The translations under genes were made by a program, and so were the position numbers. Positions 38,144 to 47,004 of a DNA stretch of 64,000 bases are shown piece by piece (the stretch's first letter is position 1; each line of letters starts with the position of its first letter). The notes below the pieces were generated by a model. It ran no database searches. It was not told the DNA's origin and saw nothing but the letters and a program-made list of their open reading frames with translations. The stretch lies in contig DATCZK010000141.1 in assembly GCA_036525975.1 (NCBI GenBank), positions 1 to 64,000 of the forward strand, read 5' to 3'. Source of the DNA: Quisquiliibacterium sp036525975. Lineage in GTDB: Bacteria; Pseudomonadota; Gammaproteobacteria; Burkholderiales; Burkholderiaceae_E.

Positions 38144-39253
38144 TCAGGCGGGCCCGATCACGCGCCGACCCACCGCGAGCGCGTCGATCGCCTCTTCGTC
38201 CCAGTCGATTCCCAGGCCCGGCGACGAGGGCGGGATCGCGTAGCCGTCCTCGATCTGCACGCGCGATCTTGCGATCGGGTCGAGCTGGGGAATGTACTCG
38301 AGCCAGCCGGCGTTGGGCACCGCGGCCGTGAGCGAGACGTGCAGTTCCATCAGGAAGTGCGGGCAGATGCGCACGTTGAAGCTCTCGGCGAGGTGCGCCA
38401 CCTTGAGCCAGGGCGTGATGCCGCCGATGCGCGCGACGTCGGCCTGCACGATCGAGCAGGCCTCGCGCTGCAGGTACTCGCGAAAGTGCTGGATCGAGTA
38501 GATCGACTCGCCCACCGCGATCGGCAGCGACGTGCTCGCCGCCAGGCGCGCGTGCCCGCCCAGGTCCTCGGCCGGGAGCGGCTCCTCGAACCACGCCAGG
38601 TCGAGCGCCTCGAAGTGGCGCGCCCGGCGCACCGCCTCGGCCACGTCGAAGCACTGGTTCGCGTCCACCATCAGCTCGAAGCCCGCGCCGACCGCGTCGC
38701 GCACCGCGCCCAGGCGCTCGACGTCTTCGGTGACGTGCGCGCGGCCCACCTTCACCTTCACGCCGCGCAGCCCTGCCGCTTTCGCGTCGAGCGACTGCGC
38801 AACCAGCTCGTCGATCGGCAGGTGCAGCCACCCGCCCTCGGTGGAGTACACGGGCACCCTGCGCTGCGCGCCTCCGGCGGCCTTCCACAGCGGCAGGCCC
38901 ACGCGCCGGCAGCGCGCGTCCCACAGCGCCGTGTCGATCGCCGCGAGCGCGAGGCTCGTGATCGCGCCCACCGCGGTGGCGTGGGTCGCGAAGAACAGGT
39001 CCTTCCAGATCAGCTCGATCTCGTCGGCGTCGCGGCCGATCAGCCGCGGGGCGAGGTGGTCGGCGATGAGCGCCACCACCGACGAGCCGCCGGTGCCGAT
39101 CGTGTAGCTGTATCCGGTGCCCGCCGAACCGTCGTCGCAGACGACGCGCACGATCGGCGTCTCCTGCTTGACGAAGGACTGGATCGCGTCGGAGCGCGGC
39201 ACCATCGGTGCGAGGTCCACCCGCAGGACCTCGACGCGTTCGATCGTGCTCAT
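38144..39253 (-). CDS. enolase-superfamily dehydratase, mandelate-racemase subgroup
   Basis: 369 residues. The capping domain is about 1-125 and the barrel follows. Catalytic residues of the mandelate-racemase group are all present: K166-x-K168, D197-x-N199, E223, E249 and H299. These enzymes abstract the proton next to a sugar-acid carboxylate; most in such loci are acid-sugar dehydratases. Which sugar acid cannot be read from the motifs. It lies 63 bp upstream of the UxaA/GarD gene and downstream of the TRAP genes on the same strand. Confidence 0.87.
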   Translation of the reverse strand: MSTIERVEVLRVDLAPMVPRSDAIQSFVKQETPIVRVVCDDGSAGTGYSYTIGTGGSSVVALIADHLAPRLIGRDADEIELIWKDLFFATHATAVGAITSLALAAIDTALWDARCRRVGLPLWKAAGGAQRRVPVYSTEGGWLHLPIDELVAQSLDAKAAGLRGVKVKVGRAHVTEDVERLGAVRDAVGAGFELMVDANQCFDVAEAVRRARHFEALDLAWFEEPLPAEDLGGHARLAASTSLPIAVGESIYSIQHFREYLQREACSIVQADVARIGGITPWLKVAHLAESFNVRICPHFLMELHVSLTAAVPNAGWLEYIPQLDPIARSRVQIEDGYAIPPSSPGLGIDWDEEAIDALAVGRRVIGPA

Positions 39254-39317
39254 CGGCGTGCTCCCGTATCAGCGCTCATCGGGTAGCCCCGTGCCGGTGC
39301 TCATCGTTCGTTGCCGG

Positions 39318-40727
39318 TCAGTCCGGGTACAGGATGCCCGGCAGCCACATCACCAGATCGGGCACGTAGGTGATCAGCCCGAGCGTGACGAGCAGCGGAA
39401 CGAGCCACGGCAGGATCGCGAGCACGGTCTTCTCGAACGACAGCTCGGCGATCTTCGAGAGCACGAAGATCACGATGCCCACGGGCGGCGTGATCAGGCC
39501 GATCATCAAATTGAGCACCATGATCAGGCCGAAGTGGATCGGGTCGATGCCCAGCTTCGCGAGGATCGGCATGAACACCGGCACCAGGATCGTGATCGCG
39601 GCGATCGTCTCCATGAAGCAGCCGACGAACAGCAGGAACACGTTCGCGAGCAGCAGGAACACCCAGGGCTCCGAGCTGATCGACAGCACCCACTGCGCAA
39701 CCGCCTCGGTGACCTGCGTGGTCGTGAGCACCCACGCGAAGATCGACGCGGCGGCCACGATGAACAGCACGGTGGCGGTCGTCTCGATCGTGTCCATCGA
39801 GATCTTGAGCAGCATCCGCAGGGTGAGCGTGCGGTACCAGACGAAACCGAGGAACAGCGCCCAGAACACCGCGGCCACCGCGGCCTCGGTGGGCGTGAAC
39901 AGCCCCGACGCCATGCCGCCGATCAGGATCACCGGCGTGAGCAGCGCCATCAGCGCGTCGAACCTGAACAGCTTGTCCAGGACCAGGATCGCGGCCAGCG
40001 GCACGCCGAACTTCATCAGCCCGCCCAGCGACTCGTTGCCCCACAGCTTGAGCAGCACGACGGCGGTGATCGCGACCACGACCAACTCGCCGAGGCCGTT
40101 GGCCATGTTGCGCCATGAAAACGGGTAGTCGGCGCCGTACTTTCTGATGTGCGCGTACCAGCCGACCATCAGCATCATCAGCAGCGCCATCACGGCGCCG
40201 GGTATGAAGCCGCCGGCGAACAGCTTGCCGATCGACGCGTTGGCCTGCACGCCGTAGATCACCATCGGCAGCGACGGCGGGATGATCGGGCCCAGCGTGG
40301 CCGAGGCGGCGGTGACGCCCACCGCGAACTCCACCGGGTAGCCGTGGTCCTTCATCGCCTTGATCTCGATCGTGCCCAGCCCGCCGGCGTCGGCCACCGC
40401 GGTGCCCGACATGCCCGAGAACACCACCGAGCCCACCACGTTCACGTGCCCCAGGCCGCCCTTGAGCCAGCCCACCAGCTTCAACGCGAAGCCGAAGATC
40501 CTGTTCGTGATGCCGGCCGAGTTCATCAGGTTGCCGGCGAAGATGAAGAAGGGCACCGCGAGCAGCGGGAAGCTGTCCACGCCGCCCACCATCCGGTGCA
40601 CGATCGTGAGCGGGGGGATCGTGCCCGAGATCCAGATGTAGACCAGCGACCCGAGCGCCATCGCGATCGCGATCGGGATGCCCGTGGTCATCGCCGCGAG
40701 GAAGGTGCCGAAGAAGATGCTGTTCAT
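39318..40727 (-). CDS. dctM: TRAP transporter large permease (DctM family)
   Basis: 469 residues, a little longer than the usual about 430, with about 12 hydrophobic helices. Family segments include P-x-F-I-F-A-G-N-L-M near 60, S-G-T-A-V-A-D near 107 and G-L-I-T-P-P-V-G near the end. It is the sodium-driven channel of a tripartite transporter that takes up dicarboxylates or sugar acids. It follows the small-permease gene by 21 bp. Confidence 0.95.
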   Translation of the reverse strand: MNSIFFGTFLAAMTTGIPIAIAMALGSLVYIWISGTIPPLTIVHRMVGGVDSFPLLAVPFFIFAGNLMNSAGITNRIFGFALKLVGWLKGGLGHVNVVGSVVFSGMSGTAVADAGGLGTIEIKAMKDHGYPVEFAVGVTAASATLGPIIPPSLPMVIYGVQANASIGKLFAGGFIPGAVMALLMMLMVGWYAHIRKYGADYPFSWRNMANGLGELVVVAITAVVLLKLWGNESLGGLMKFGVPLAAILVLDKLFRFDALMALLTPVILIGGMASGLFTPTEAAVAAVFWALFLGFVWYRTLTLRMLLKISMDTIETTATVLFIVAAASIFAWVLTTTQVTEAVAQWVLSISSEPWVFLLLANVFLLFVGCFMETIAAITILVPVFMPILAKLGIDPIHFGLIMVLNLMIGLITPPVGIVIFVLSKIAELSFEKTVLAILPWLVPLLVTLGLITYVPDLVMWLPGILYPD

Positions 40728-40748
40728 CGTTCGCTATCCCGCTGCCGA

Positions 40749-41309
40749 TCAGTCCGGTTCGCCCGTGCGCTCGAGCGAGCTCCAGCCGCGCTTCCAGTGC
40801 CGCACCGTGACCTCGGCGGCGCGGTAGGTCATCATCGCGAAACCCGCGGCCACGAACCCGTAGACGTAGCTCATCGGCAGGTCGACGACCGTCATGCCGA
40901 GGTTGTTCATTCGCGGCACCAGGTCGATCGCGAGCCAGGTCGCGTAGCCGAGGAAGGCCAGCCGCACGAGGTCCACGAAGGTGGACAGCGCGCGGCCCAC
41001 CGGCGCGGGCAGGTAGCGGTAGAGGAACTCCACCTGGATGTGCGTGTTCCTGCGCACCGCCATCGAGGCCCCGAGGAAGGTGACCACGATCAGCAGGTAG
41101 CGGGCGATCTCCTCCGTCCACGCGGCCGAGTTGTCGAGCACGTAGCGGGTGAAGAACTGGTAGAAGACCGTGAACGCGAGCAGCCAGAAGACCAGCAGCG
41201 TGACCCAGTCTTCCCAGCGGTAGACCGACAGGTCGATCGGCGCGTCGGTGGCGTGCAGGCCGGCGTCGTCGAACGGCTGCGCGTCGTGCCCAGCGGCTTT
41301 CTGGTTCAT
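40749..41309 (-). CDS. dctQ: TRAP transporter small permease (DctQ family)
   Basis: 186 residues with four hydrophobic helices (about 35-55, 65-90, 110-130, 145-165) after a soluble N-terminal 30 residues. It includes the W-T-E-E-I-A-R-Y-L box typical of DctQ. It helps the large permease dock the binding protein. The ATG at 41309 is preceded by a GGAAG-like site. Together with the flanking dctM and dctP genes it makes a complete transporter. Confidence 0.92.
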   Translation of the reverse strand: MNQKAAGHDAQPFDDAGLHATDAPIDLSVYRWEDWVTLLVFWLLAFTVFYQFFTRYVLDNSAAWTEEIARYLLIVVTFLGASMAVRRNTHIQVEFLYRYLPAPVGRALSTFVDLVRLAFLGYATWLAIDLVPRMNNLGMTVVDLPMSYVYGFVAAGFAMMTYRAAEVTVRHWKRGWSSLERTGEPD

Positions 41310-41382
41310 CGGGGGCTTCCGGGTCGGGGCGGAAAACGGCCGCGCGCCGGCGCACCCGCGCCGGCCGCGGCCGCAGGGCGAC

Positions 41383-42354
41383 TTACTGCAGGGCCTGGAT
41401 CTTGTCCCAGTCCTTCTTGTCGTAGCCCATCGTCTCCATCGGCACCTTCGAGAGCACCGCCTTCTGGAAGCCGCTGCGATCGACCGCCTCCACCGTGAGC
41501 CCGCGCTTGCGGAACTCGTCGGCGAGCTTGGCCTCGCGCTGCTTGACGATCTCGGTGCCGCGCCGCGCGGCTTCCTGCGTGACCTCGGTGAAGATCTTCT
41601 TCTCGTCGGCCGTGAGCTTCTTCCACACGTGCGGGGCGATCTGCGTGGCCACGCCGTCAACGATGTGGCCGGTGAGCATGATGTGCTTCTGCACCTCGTA
41701 GAACTTCTTCGCGTCGATCGTGGGCAGCGGGTTCTCCTGCGCTTCCACCGTGCCGCTTTGCAGCGCGAGGTAGACCTCGGCGAAGGCGATCGGCGTGGGG
41801 TTCGCGCCGCAGGCCTTGGGCATGGCCATGTAGGCGGGCACGTCGGGCACGCGGATCTTGAGGTTCTTCATGCCGGCGCAGTCCTTGAACGCGCGGTTCG
41901 AGGTGGTGTGGCGCGCGCCGTAGTAGGTGAGCGCGGTGAGGTGCACGCCGCTCTTGGCCTCGTAGCCGTCGGCGAGCTCGCGGAAGGCCGGGCTGGTGGA
42001 CCACTTGAGCAGGTGGTCGCCGTCGCGGAACGTGAACGGGTAGTAGCCCACGCCGATGCGCGGGAAGCTGCGCGCCGCGAACGACAGCCCCGAGATGATC
42101 ATGTCCACGGTGCCCAGCTGCAGGCCCTGGTTGATGTCGGTCTCCTTGCCCAGCGAGGACGCCGGGAACACCTGGATCTCGAACTTGCCGTTGGTGCGCT
42201 TCTTGATCTCCTCGGCCGCCCACACCGACTCGGTGTGGTAGGGCTCGGAGGTCTCGTAGACGTGCGCCCACTTGAGCTTGGTCTGCGCGGCCGCTGGGCC
42301 CGCGGCCACCAGCAGCGCGGCAGAGACTGCGGCGATCGTTGCAACGCGTTTCAT
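41383..42354 (-). CDS. dctP: TRAP transporter periplasmic solute-binding protein (DctP family)
   Basis: 323 residues. The signal peptide is 1-24 (M-K-R-V-A-T, A-A-A-Q). The mature domain has the family arginine that pairs with the ligand carboxylate (L-K-I-R-V-P-D near 163) and the W-A-E-E-I-K-K-R-T-N-G-K-F segment near 45. It is the first gene of the transporter operon. The ligand is probably an aldonate, uronate or aldarate given the neighbours. Confidence 0.94.
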   Translation of the reverse strand: MKRVATIAAVSAALLVAAGPAAAQTKLKWAHVYETSEPYHTESVWAAEEIKKRTNGKFEIQVFPASSLGKETDINQGLQLGTVDMIISGLSFAARSFPRIGVGYYPFTFRDGDHLLKWSTSPAFRELADGYEAKSGVHLTALTYYGARHTTSNRAFKDCAGMKNLKIRVPDVPAYMAMPKACGANPTPIAFAEVYLALQSGTVEAQENPLPTIDAKKFYEVQKHIMLTGHIVDGVATQIAPHVWKKLTADEKKIFTEVTQEAARRGTEIVKQREAKLADEFRKRGLTVEAVDRSGFQKAVLSKVPMETMGYDKKDWDKIQALQ

Positions 42355-42407
42355 CGTTTCTCCTCGTCGGTTCGTTGAAGTGGTTTGCGTGATGAGCGTG
42401 CCGGCGT

Positions 42408-43445
42408 TCAGGCCGGCACGAGGTGAACCTTCATGCTACGCGTCTTGTCGCGCGCGAGCTCGATCGCCGCCGCCGCCTCGGCCAGCGGGTGCGAGGCCGA
42501 GATCACCGGGCGCACGTCGACCTGGCGCGACGCGATCGCGGCGACCGCGTCGCCGAACACGTTGCCGAAGCGAAACGACCCGCGCAGGTCGATCTCGCGC
42601 TGCATCACCAGGTTCACCGGCAGGTGCGCGCCTTCCAGCGGCAGCGTGCCCACCTGCACGATGACGCCGCCGCGGCGCACCGTTTGCAGGCACGACTCCA
42701 GCGCGGCCGGCGCGCCCGAGACCTCGAAGGCCACGTCGGGCTCGCCGATCTCGTCGGCGAGCGGCGCGCCCGGCGGGTGGCGGTCGATGCGCAGCGTGGC
42801 GTCGGCGCCCACCTTGCGTGCGGCCTCGAGCGGGAAGTCGACCACGTCGGCCACCGTGATGTGCCGGGCACCGGCGCGGCGGGCCGCGAGCGTCATCATG
42901 CAGCCGATCGTGCCGCCCCCGGTGATCAGCACCGACTTGTCGAGCAGGTTGCCCGCGCGGTGCGCCGAGTGCAGCGCCACCGAGAACGGCTCGGACATCG
43001 CGATCTCCTGCAGCGACACCTCGGAGCGCACCGGCACGCAGCGCGCCGCCGGCATCGTGAAATATTCGCGGAACATCCCCTGCACGTGCGGAAAGACGCT
43101 GGCGCTGCCGAGGAAGCGCATCTGGGTGCACAGGTTCTCGCGGCCTTCGCGGCACCGCGGGCAGCGACCGCACGGGCTCGACGGGTCGATCGCAACCCGG
43201 TCGCCCACGGCGAGCCCCGAGACGCCGGCGCCGAGCGCGGCTACCACGCCCGAGGCTTCGTGCCCCGGCGTGAGCGGCTCGCGGATCGCGAAGCTGCCCA
43301 CGCGCCCGTGGAAGTAGTAGTGCATGTCCGAGCCGCAGATGCCGGCGGCGCCCAGGCGCAGGAGCACTTCGCCCGGACCCGGCGCGGGCGTGTCCACCTG
43401 CTCCACGCGAAGATCCTTCGCCGCGTGCACCTTGCATTCGAGCAT
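42408..43445 (-). CDS. zinc-dependent polyol/sugar-acid dehydrogenase (L-idonate 5-dehydrogenase-like)
   Basis: 345 residues, medium-chain dehydrogenase. Catalytic zinc ligands appear in C-G-S-D-M-H and G-H-E. The structural-zinc cysteines are in C-G-R-C-P-R-C-R-E-G-R-E-N-L-C, and the NAD motif is G-G-G-T-I-G-C near 178. Similar enzymes oxidise L-idonate, sorbitol or related polyols. The ATG at 43445 follows GGGGAGG. It is divergent from the GntR-family gene across a 73-bp gap that holds a palindromic operator, so it is likely controlled by that regulator, together with the TRAP genes downstream. Confidence 0.88.
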   Translation of the reverse strand: MLECKVHAAKDLRVEQVDTPAPGPGEVLLRLGAAGICGSDMHYYFHGRVGSFAIREPLTPGHEASGVVAALGAGVSGLAVGDRVAIDPSSPCGRCPRCREGRENLCTQMRFLGSASVFPHVQGMFREYFTMPAARCVPVRSEVSLQEIAMSEPFSVALHSAHRAGNLLDKSVLITGGGTIGCMMTLAARRAGARHITVADVVDFPLEAARKVGADATLRIDRHPPGAPLADEIGEPDVAFEVSGAPAALESCLQTVRRGGVIVQVGTLPLEGAHLPVNLVMQREIDLRGSFRFGNVFGDAVAAIASRQVDVRPVISASHPLAEAAAAIELARDKTRSMKVHLVPA

Positions 43446-43500
43446 GCCTGCCTCCCCTTCCTTCAACCCCCGATTCTGCTTTCTTCGGCGCGGGGGCGCT

Positions 43501-43514
43501 ACTAGTATACTAGT
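43501..43514. promoter_or_regulatory. perfect 14-bp palindrome, likely GntR operator over divergent -10 boxes
   Basis: ACTAGTATACTAGT is a perfect inverted repeat 5 bp before the GntR ATG. It contains TATACT on both strands (43506-43511 plus, 43504-43509 minus), each a 5-of-6 match to a -10 box. A bound repressor would block both divergent promoters. -35 matches are weak. Confidence 0.65.
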
Positions 43515-43518
43515 GTAC

Positions 43519-44244
43519 ATGATGCCGCGATCCGCGCCGCCAGGCGCCACCCCCAGGGCACGTGCCGGGGCCGAGCAGATCTACGCGAGCCTTCGCGAGC
43601 AGATCGTAACCGTTGCCCTGCGCCCGGGCGACTCGCTGTCCGAGGCGCGCATCGCCGAGACCTTCGGCGTGAGCCGCACGCCGGTGCGCGAGGCGTTCAA
43701 GCGCCTGGCCGAGGAGGGGCTGCTCGAGGTCGTTCCGCAGGTGGGGAGCTTCGTCGCGCCGATCGACCTCACCAGCGTGCGCGACAGCCACTTCGTGCGC
43801 GAGTCGCTCGAGTGCCGGCTGGTGGGCCTCGCGGCGCGCCGGATCGACGACGCGCAGCGCGCAGAGCTCGCGCGCACGCTGCAGGCGCAGTCCGATGCGA
43901 TGAAGGCGAACGATGCGGCCCTGTTCTTCCGCCACGACGAGGAGATGCACCGGCTGCTCGCGCGCATCGCCGGCCACGAGCGCGCCTGGCAGGTGATCCA
44001 CGAGGCCAAGGGGCAGCTCGACCGGGTGAGGCGCCTGTCGCTGGCCGACGCCAGCCGCGCGCGCGCGCGGATCTCCGAGCACCGCGCGATCGTGCAGTGC
44101 GTGATCGAGGGCGACGCGCGCGGGGCCGAGCGCGCGATGCGCGAGCACCTCGCGTCGATCTTCACCGCGATCGACAACATCGCCGCCGGGCACGCGCACT
44201 ACTTCGTCGACGACCGGCCCGCGCCCGCCCCAACCGGGAGATGA
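43519..44244 (+). CDS. GntR-family regulator, FCD-type
   Basis: 241 residues. The winged helix-turn-helix is about 20-85 (Y-A-S-L-R-E-Q-I, S-R-T-P-V-R-E-A). An all-helical FCD ligand domain is about 95-225, with metal-ligand-type residues D/H in F-F-R-H-D-E-E-M-H and later histidines. It probably senses a sugar acid and controls the flanking operons. The predicted plus-strand -10 at 43506-43511 would start the message at or beside the ATG, so the mRNA may be leaderless. A second ATG follows at 43522. Confidence 0.9.
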   Translation: MMPRSAPPGATPRARAGAEQIYASLREQIVTVALRPGDSLSEARIAETFGVSRTPVREAFKRLAEEGLLEVVPQVGSFVAPIDLTSVRDSHFVRESLECRLVGLAARRIDDAQRAELARTLQAQSDAMKANDAALFFRHDEEMHRLLARIAGHERAWQVIHEAKGQLDRVRRLSLADASRARARISEHRAIVQCVIEGDARGAERAMREHLASIFTAIDNIAAGHAHYFVDDRPAPAPTGR

Positions 44245-44245
44245 G

Positions 44246-45496
44246 ATGAACGCAACCACGATCGCGCGCATCCGCGCCACGCCGGTCACGGTGCCGCTCG
44301 AGGCGCCGCTGCGTCACAGCAACGGCGCGCACTGGGGGCGCTTCGTGCGCACGCTCGTGGAGGTCGAAACCAGCGACGGCTACCTGGGCGTGGGCGAGTT
44401 CGGCGGCGGCGGCGAGACCGCCACCGCGGCGGTCGAGGGGCTGATCGACTACCTGCGCGGTCACGACGTGTTCAGGCTCGAGGCGCTGCGCTTCGCGATC
44501 TGCAACCCCACCGCGAGCCTGTACAACAACCGCACGCAGATCCACGCCGCGATCGAGTTCGCGTGCCTGGACATCATCGGCAAGAAGCTGGGCATCCCGG
44601 TGAGCGAGTTCCTGGGCGGACGGGTGCGCGACGCGGTGGAGTTCGCCAGCTACCTGTTCTTCCGCCACCCGAACGCGCGCGACGGCGCGGGCGAGGTGCG
44701 AACCGCGGAGCAACTGGTGGCGAACGCGCTGGCGCTGAAGGCCGCGCACGGCTTTCGCTCGCACAAGTTGAAGGGCGGCGTGTTCCCGCCGCGCTACGAG
44801 CTCGAGTGCTACCGGGCGCTGGCCGCGGCGCTGCCGGGCGAGCGGCTGCGCTACGACCCGAACTGCGCGCTGTCGCTGGGCGACGCGATCGAGTTCGGCC
44901 GCGCGATCGAAGCGCTGAACAACGACTACTTCGAGGACCCGGTTTGGGGAATGCCGCAGCTCGCGCGCCTGCGCGAGATGGTGCGCATCCCCACCGCCAC
45001 CAACACGGTGGTGGTCAACTTCGAGCAGCTCGCCGCCAACGTCGCCCAGCGGGCCGTGGACGTGATCCTGCTCGACACCACCTTCTGGGGCGGAATCCGC
45101 CCCTGCATCAAGGCCGCAGGCGTGTGCGAGACCTTCGGGCTGGGCGTGGCCGTGCACTCGTCGGGCGAGCTGGGCGTGCAACTGGCCACGATGCTGCACA
45201 TGGGCGCGGTCGTGCCCAACCTCGGCTACGCGGCCGACGCGCACTACCACCACCTCGTGGACGACGTGATCGCGGGCGGCAAGATGCGCTACGAGGACGG
45301 CAGGATCGCGGTGCCGCAGGGCCCGGGGCTGGGCGTGCAGCTCGACCCGGAGAAGGTGCGCCGCTACCACGAGCTGTTCCTCGAGCTCGGCGGCTACCCC
45401 TACGATCGCGACCCGCACCGCCCGGGCTGGTATCCGCTGGTGCCCAACGACCGCTGGGCCGATCCGGGCGAGACCGGCGGCGGCGCGACGGGGTGA
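44246..45496 (+). CDS. enolase-superfamily sugar-acid dehydratase, glucarate-dehydratase-like
   Basis: 416 residues. The barrel shows the glucarate-dehydratase pattern: K174-L-K176-G-G, D204-P-N206, E230-D-P, A-T-N253, D277 and H304 in V-H-S-S. The family takes D-glucarate or related acid sugars to 4-deoxy-5-keto acids. The stretch A-T-N-T-V-V-V-N-F-E differs from the classical GudD sequence, so the true substrate may differ. It starts one base after the GntR stop, and its own stop overlaps the next start. Confidence 0.87.
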   Translation: MNATTIARIRATPVTVPLEAPLRHSNGAHWGRFVRTLVEVETSDGYLGVGEFGGGGETATAAVEGLIDYLRGHDVFRLEALRFAICNPTASLYNNRTQIHAAIEFACLDIIGKKLGIPVSEFLGGRVRDAVEFASYLFFRHPNARDGAGEVRTAEQLVANALALKAAHGFRSHKLKGGVFPPRYELECYRALAAALPGERLRYDPNCALSLGDAIEFGRAIEALNNDYFEDPVWGMPQLARLREMVRIPTATNTVVVNFEQLAANVAQRAVDVILLDTTFWGGIRPCIKAAGVCETFGLGVAVHSSGELGVQLATMLHMGAVVPNLGYAADAHYHHLVDDVIAGGKMRYEDGRIAVPQGPGLGVQLDPEKVRRYHELFLELGGYPYDRDPHRPGWYPLVPNDRWADPGETGGGATG

Positions 45497-47004
45497 GCCG
45501 GCTCTCGCTCGCGACGCTGGGCCGCGCGGCGCCCGGCGTCGGGCGCCCGCGCTACGACCCCGCGCGCGCCGGCACCGCGATCGTGCACCTGGGCGTGGGC
45601 AACTTCCACCGCGCGCACCAGGCCGCGTACACGGACGACGCGATGGCTGGCGGCGACACCGGCTGGGGCATCGTCGGCGTGAGCCTGCGAAGCGCCGCCA
45701 CCCGCGACGCGCTCGCGGCGCAGGACGGGCTCTACACGCTGATCGAGCGCGACGCCCGGGGCGACCGCGCGCGCATCGTGGGCGCGGTGCGCGAACTGAT
45801 GGTGGCGCCCGAGTCGCCGCAGGCCGTGGTCGCGCGCATCGCCGCGCGCGCAACGCGCATCGTCTCGCTCACGATCACCGAGAAGGGCTACTGCCGCGCG
45901 GGCCCCGGCGGCGGCCTCGACCTGGGCGCGCCCGAGATCGCGCACGACCTCGGTCACCCGGAGCGCCCCGCGAGCGCGATCGGGCTGCTGCACGCGGCGG
46001 CGGTGCGCCGGTTGCTCGACCGCGCGCCGGGTTTCACCGTGCTCAGTTGCGACAACCTCGCCGGCAACGGCCGGATCACGCGCGAGCTGGTTCTCCAGTT
46101 CGACGACGCGATCGCGGCGCGCCACGGTGCCACCGCCGCCGCGCGCCCGGCCGGGCTTCGCGGCTGGATCGAGCGCGAGCTCGCGTTTCCCGACGCGATG
46201 GTCGACCGGATCGTTCCGCACACGAGCGCGGCCGATCGCGCGCTCGCGCGCGCGCTCTCGGGGCTGGACGACGCCTGGCCGGTGGCCACCGAGCCTTTTC
46301 GGCAGTGGGTGATCGAGGACCGCTTCGCAGCGGGCAGGCCCCAGTGGCAGCACCACGGCGCGCAGTTCGTCGACGACGTCTCGTCGTGGGAGACGATGAA
46401 GCTGCGGCTGTTGAACGCCGCCCACTCGGCTCTGGCGTACCTGGGCGTGGTCGCGGGCCTGGAAACGGTGGACCGCGCGATCGCCGAGCCGGCGCTGCGC
46501 GGGTTCATCGAGGCGATGTGGAGGGACGAGGTCGTGCCCACGCTCCCGGCGGCCGTGCGCGCGCAGGCCGGGCCTTATTGCGCCGCGCTGCTCGCGCGTT
46601 TCGCGAACCCGGCGCTCGCGCACCGCACGCGCCAGATCGCGATGGACGGCTCGCAGAAGCTGCCGCTGCGCCTCGTGCCCACGCTGCGTGCGCGGCTCGC
46701 GGCGAACCAGCCGGCGCAGCGCGTTGCGCTGGCGATCGCGGCCTGGATCCGCTTCCTCGAGGGGCGCACCGAGGCGGGCGAGCGCTACGCGATCGACGAC
46801 CCGATGTCGGCGCGGCTCGCCGAAGGGCTGGCCGCGGCCGGCGCCGAGCCGCGCGCGGCGGCGGCCGCATTGCTGCGCGTGGAGCCCGTGTTCGGCGCCG
46901 AGCTGCGCGAGAACGCCGCCGCGCTCGAGGCGATCGCCACCCAGCTCGCCGCGATCCGCGCGCTCGGTTGCGTGGGCGCCGCGCGCGCTACGATCGCGCA
47001 ATGA
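45493..47004 (+). CDS. mannitol-dehydrogenase-family oxidoreductase (fructuronate reductase-like)
   Basis: 503 residues. N-terminal Rossmann fold (I-V-H-L-G-V-G-N-F-H-R-A-H-Q near 30) and C-terminal helical domain with the catalytic Lys box M-K-L-R-L-L-N-A-A-H-S. Members interconvert fructuronate/mannonate, tagaturonate/altronate or polyols/ketoses using NAD(P). Paired with a UxaA-type dehydratase it suggests a hexuronate or hexonate route. The GTG start overlaps the preceding stop (GTGA), and the stop overlaps the next ATG, so the three genes are coupled. Confidence 0.9.
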   Translation: MSRLSLATLGRAAPGVGRPRYDPARAGTAIVHLGVGNFHRAHQAAYTDDAMAGGDTGWGIVGVSLRSAATRDALAAQDGLYTLIERDARGDRARIVGAVRELMVAPESPQAVVARIAARATRIVSLTITEKGYCRAGPGGGLDLGAPEIAHDLGHPERPASAIGLLHAAAVRRLLDRAPGFTVLSCDNLAGNGRITRELVLQFDDAIAARHGATAAARPAGLRGWIERELAFPDAMVDRIVPHTSAADRALARALSGLDDAWPVATEPFRQWVIEDRFAAGRPQWQHHGAQFVDDVSSWETMKLRLLNAAHSALAYLGVVAGLETVDRAIAEPALRGFIEAMWRDEVVPTLPAAVRAQAGPYCAALLARFANPALAHRTRQIAMDGSQKLPLRLVPTLRARLAANQPAQRVALAIAAWIRFLEGRTEAGERYAIDDPMSARLAEGLAAAGAEPRAAAAALLRVEPVFGAELRENAAALEAIATQLAAIRALGCVGAARATIAQ

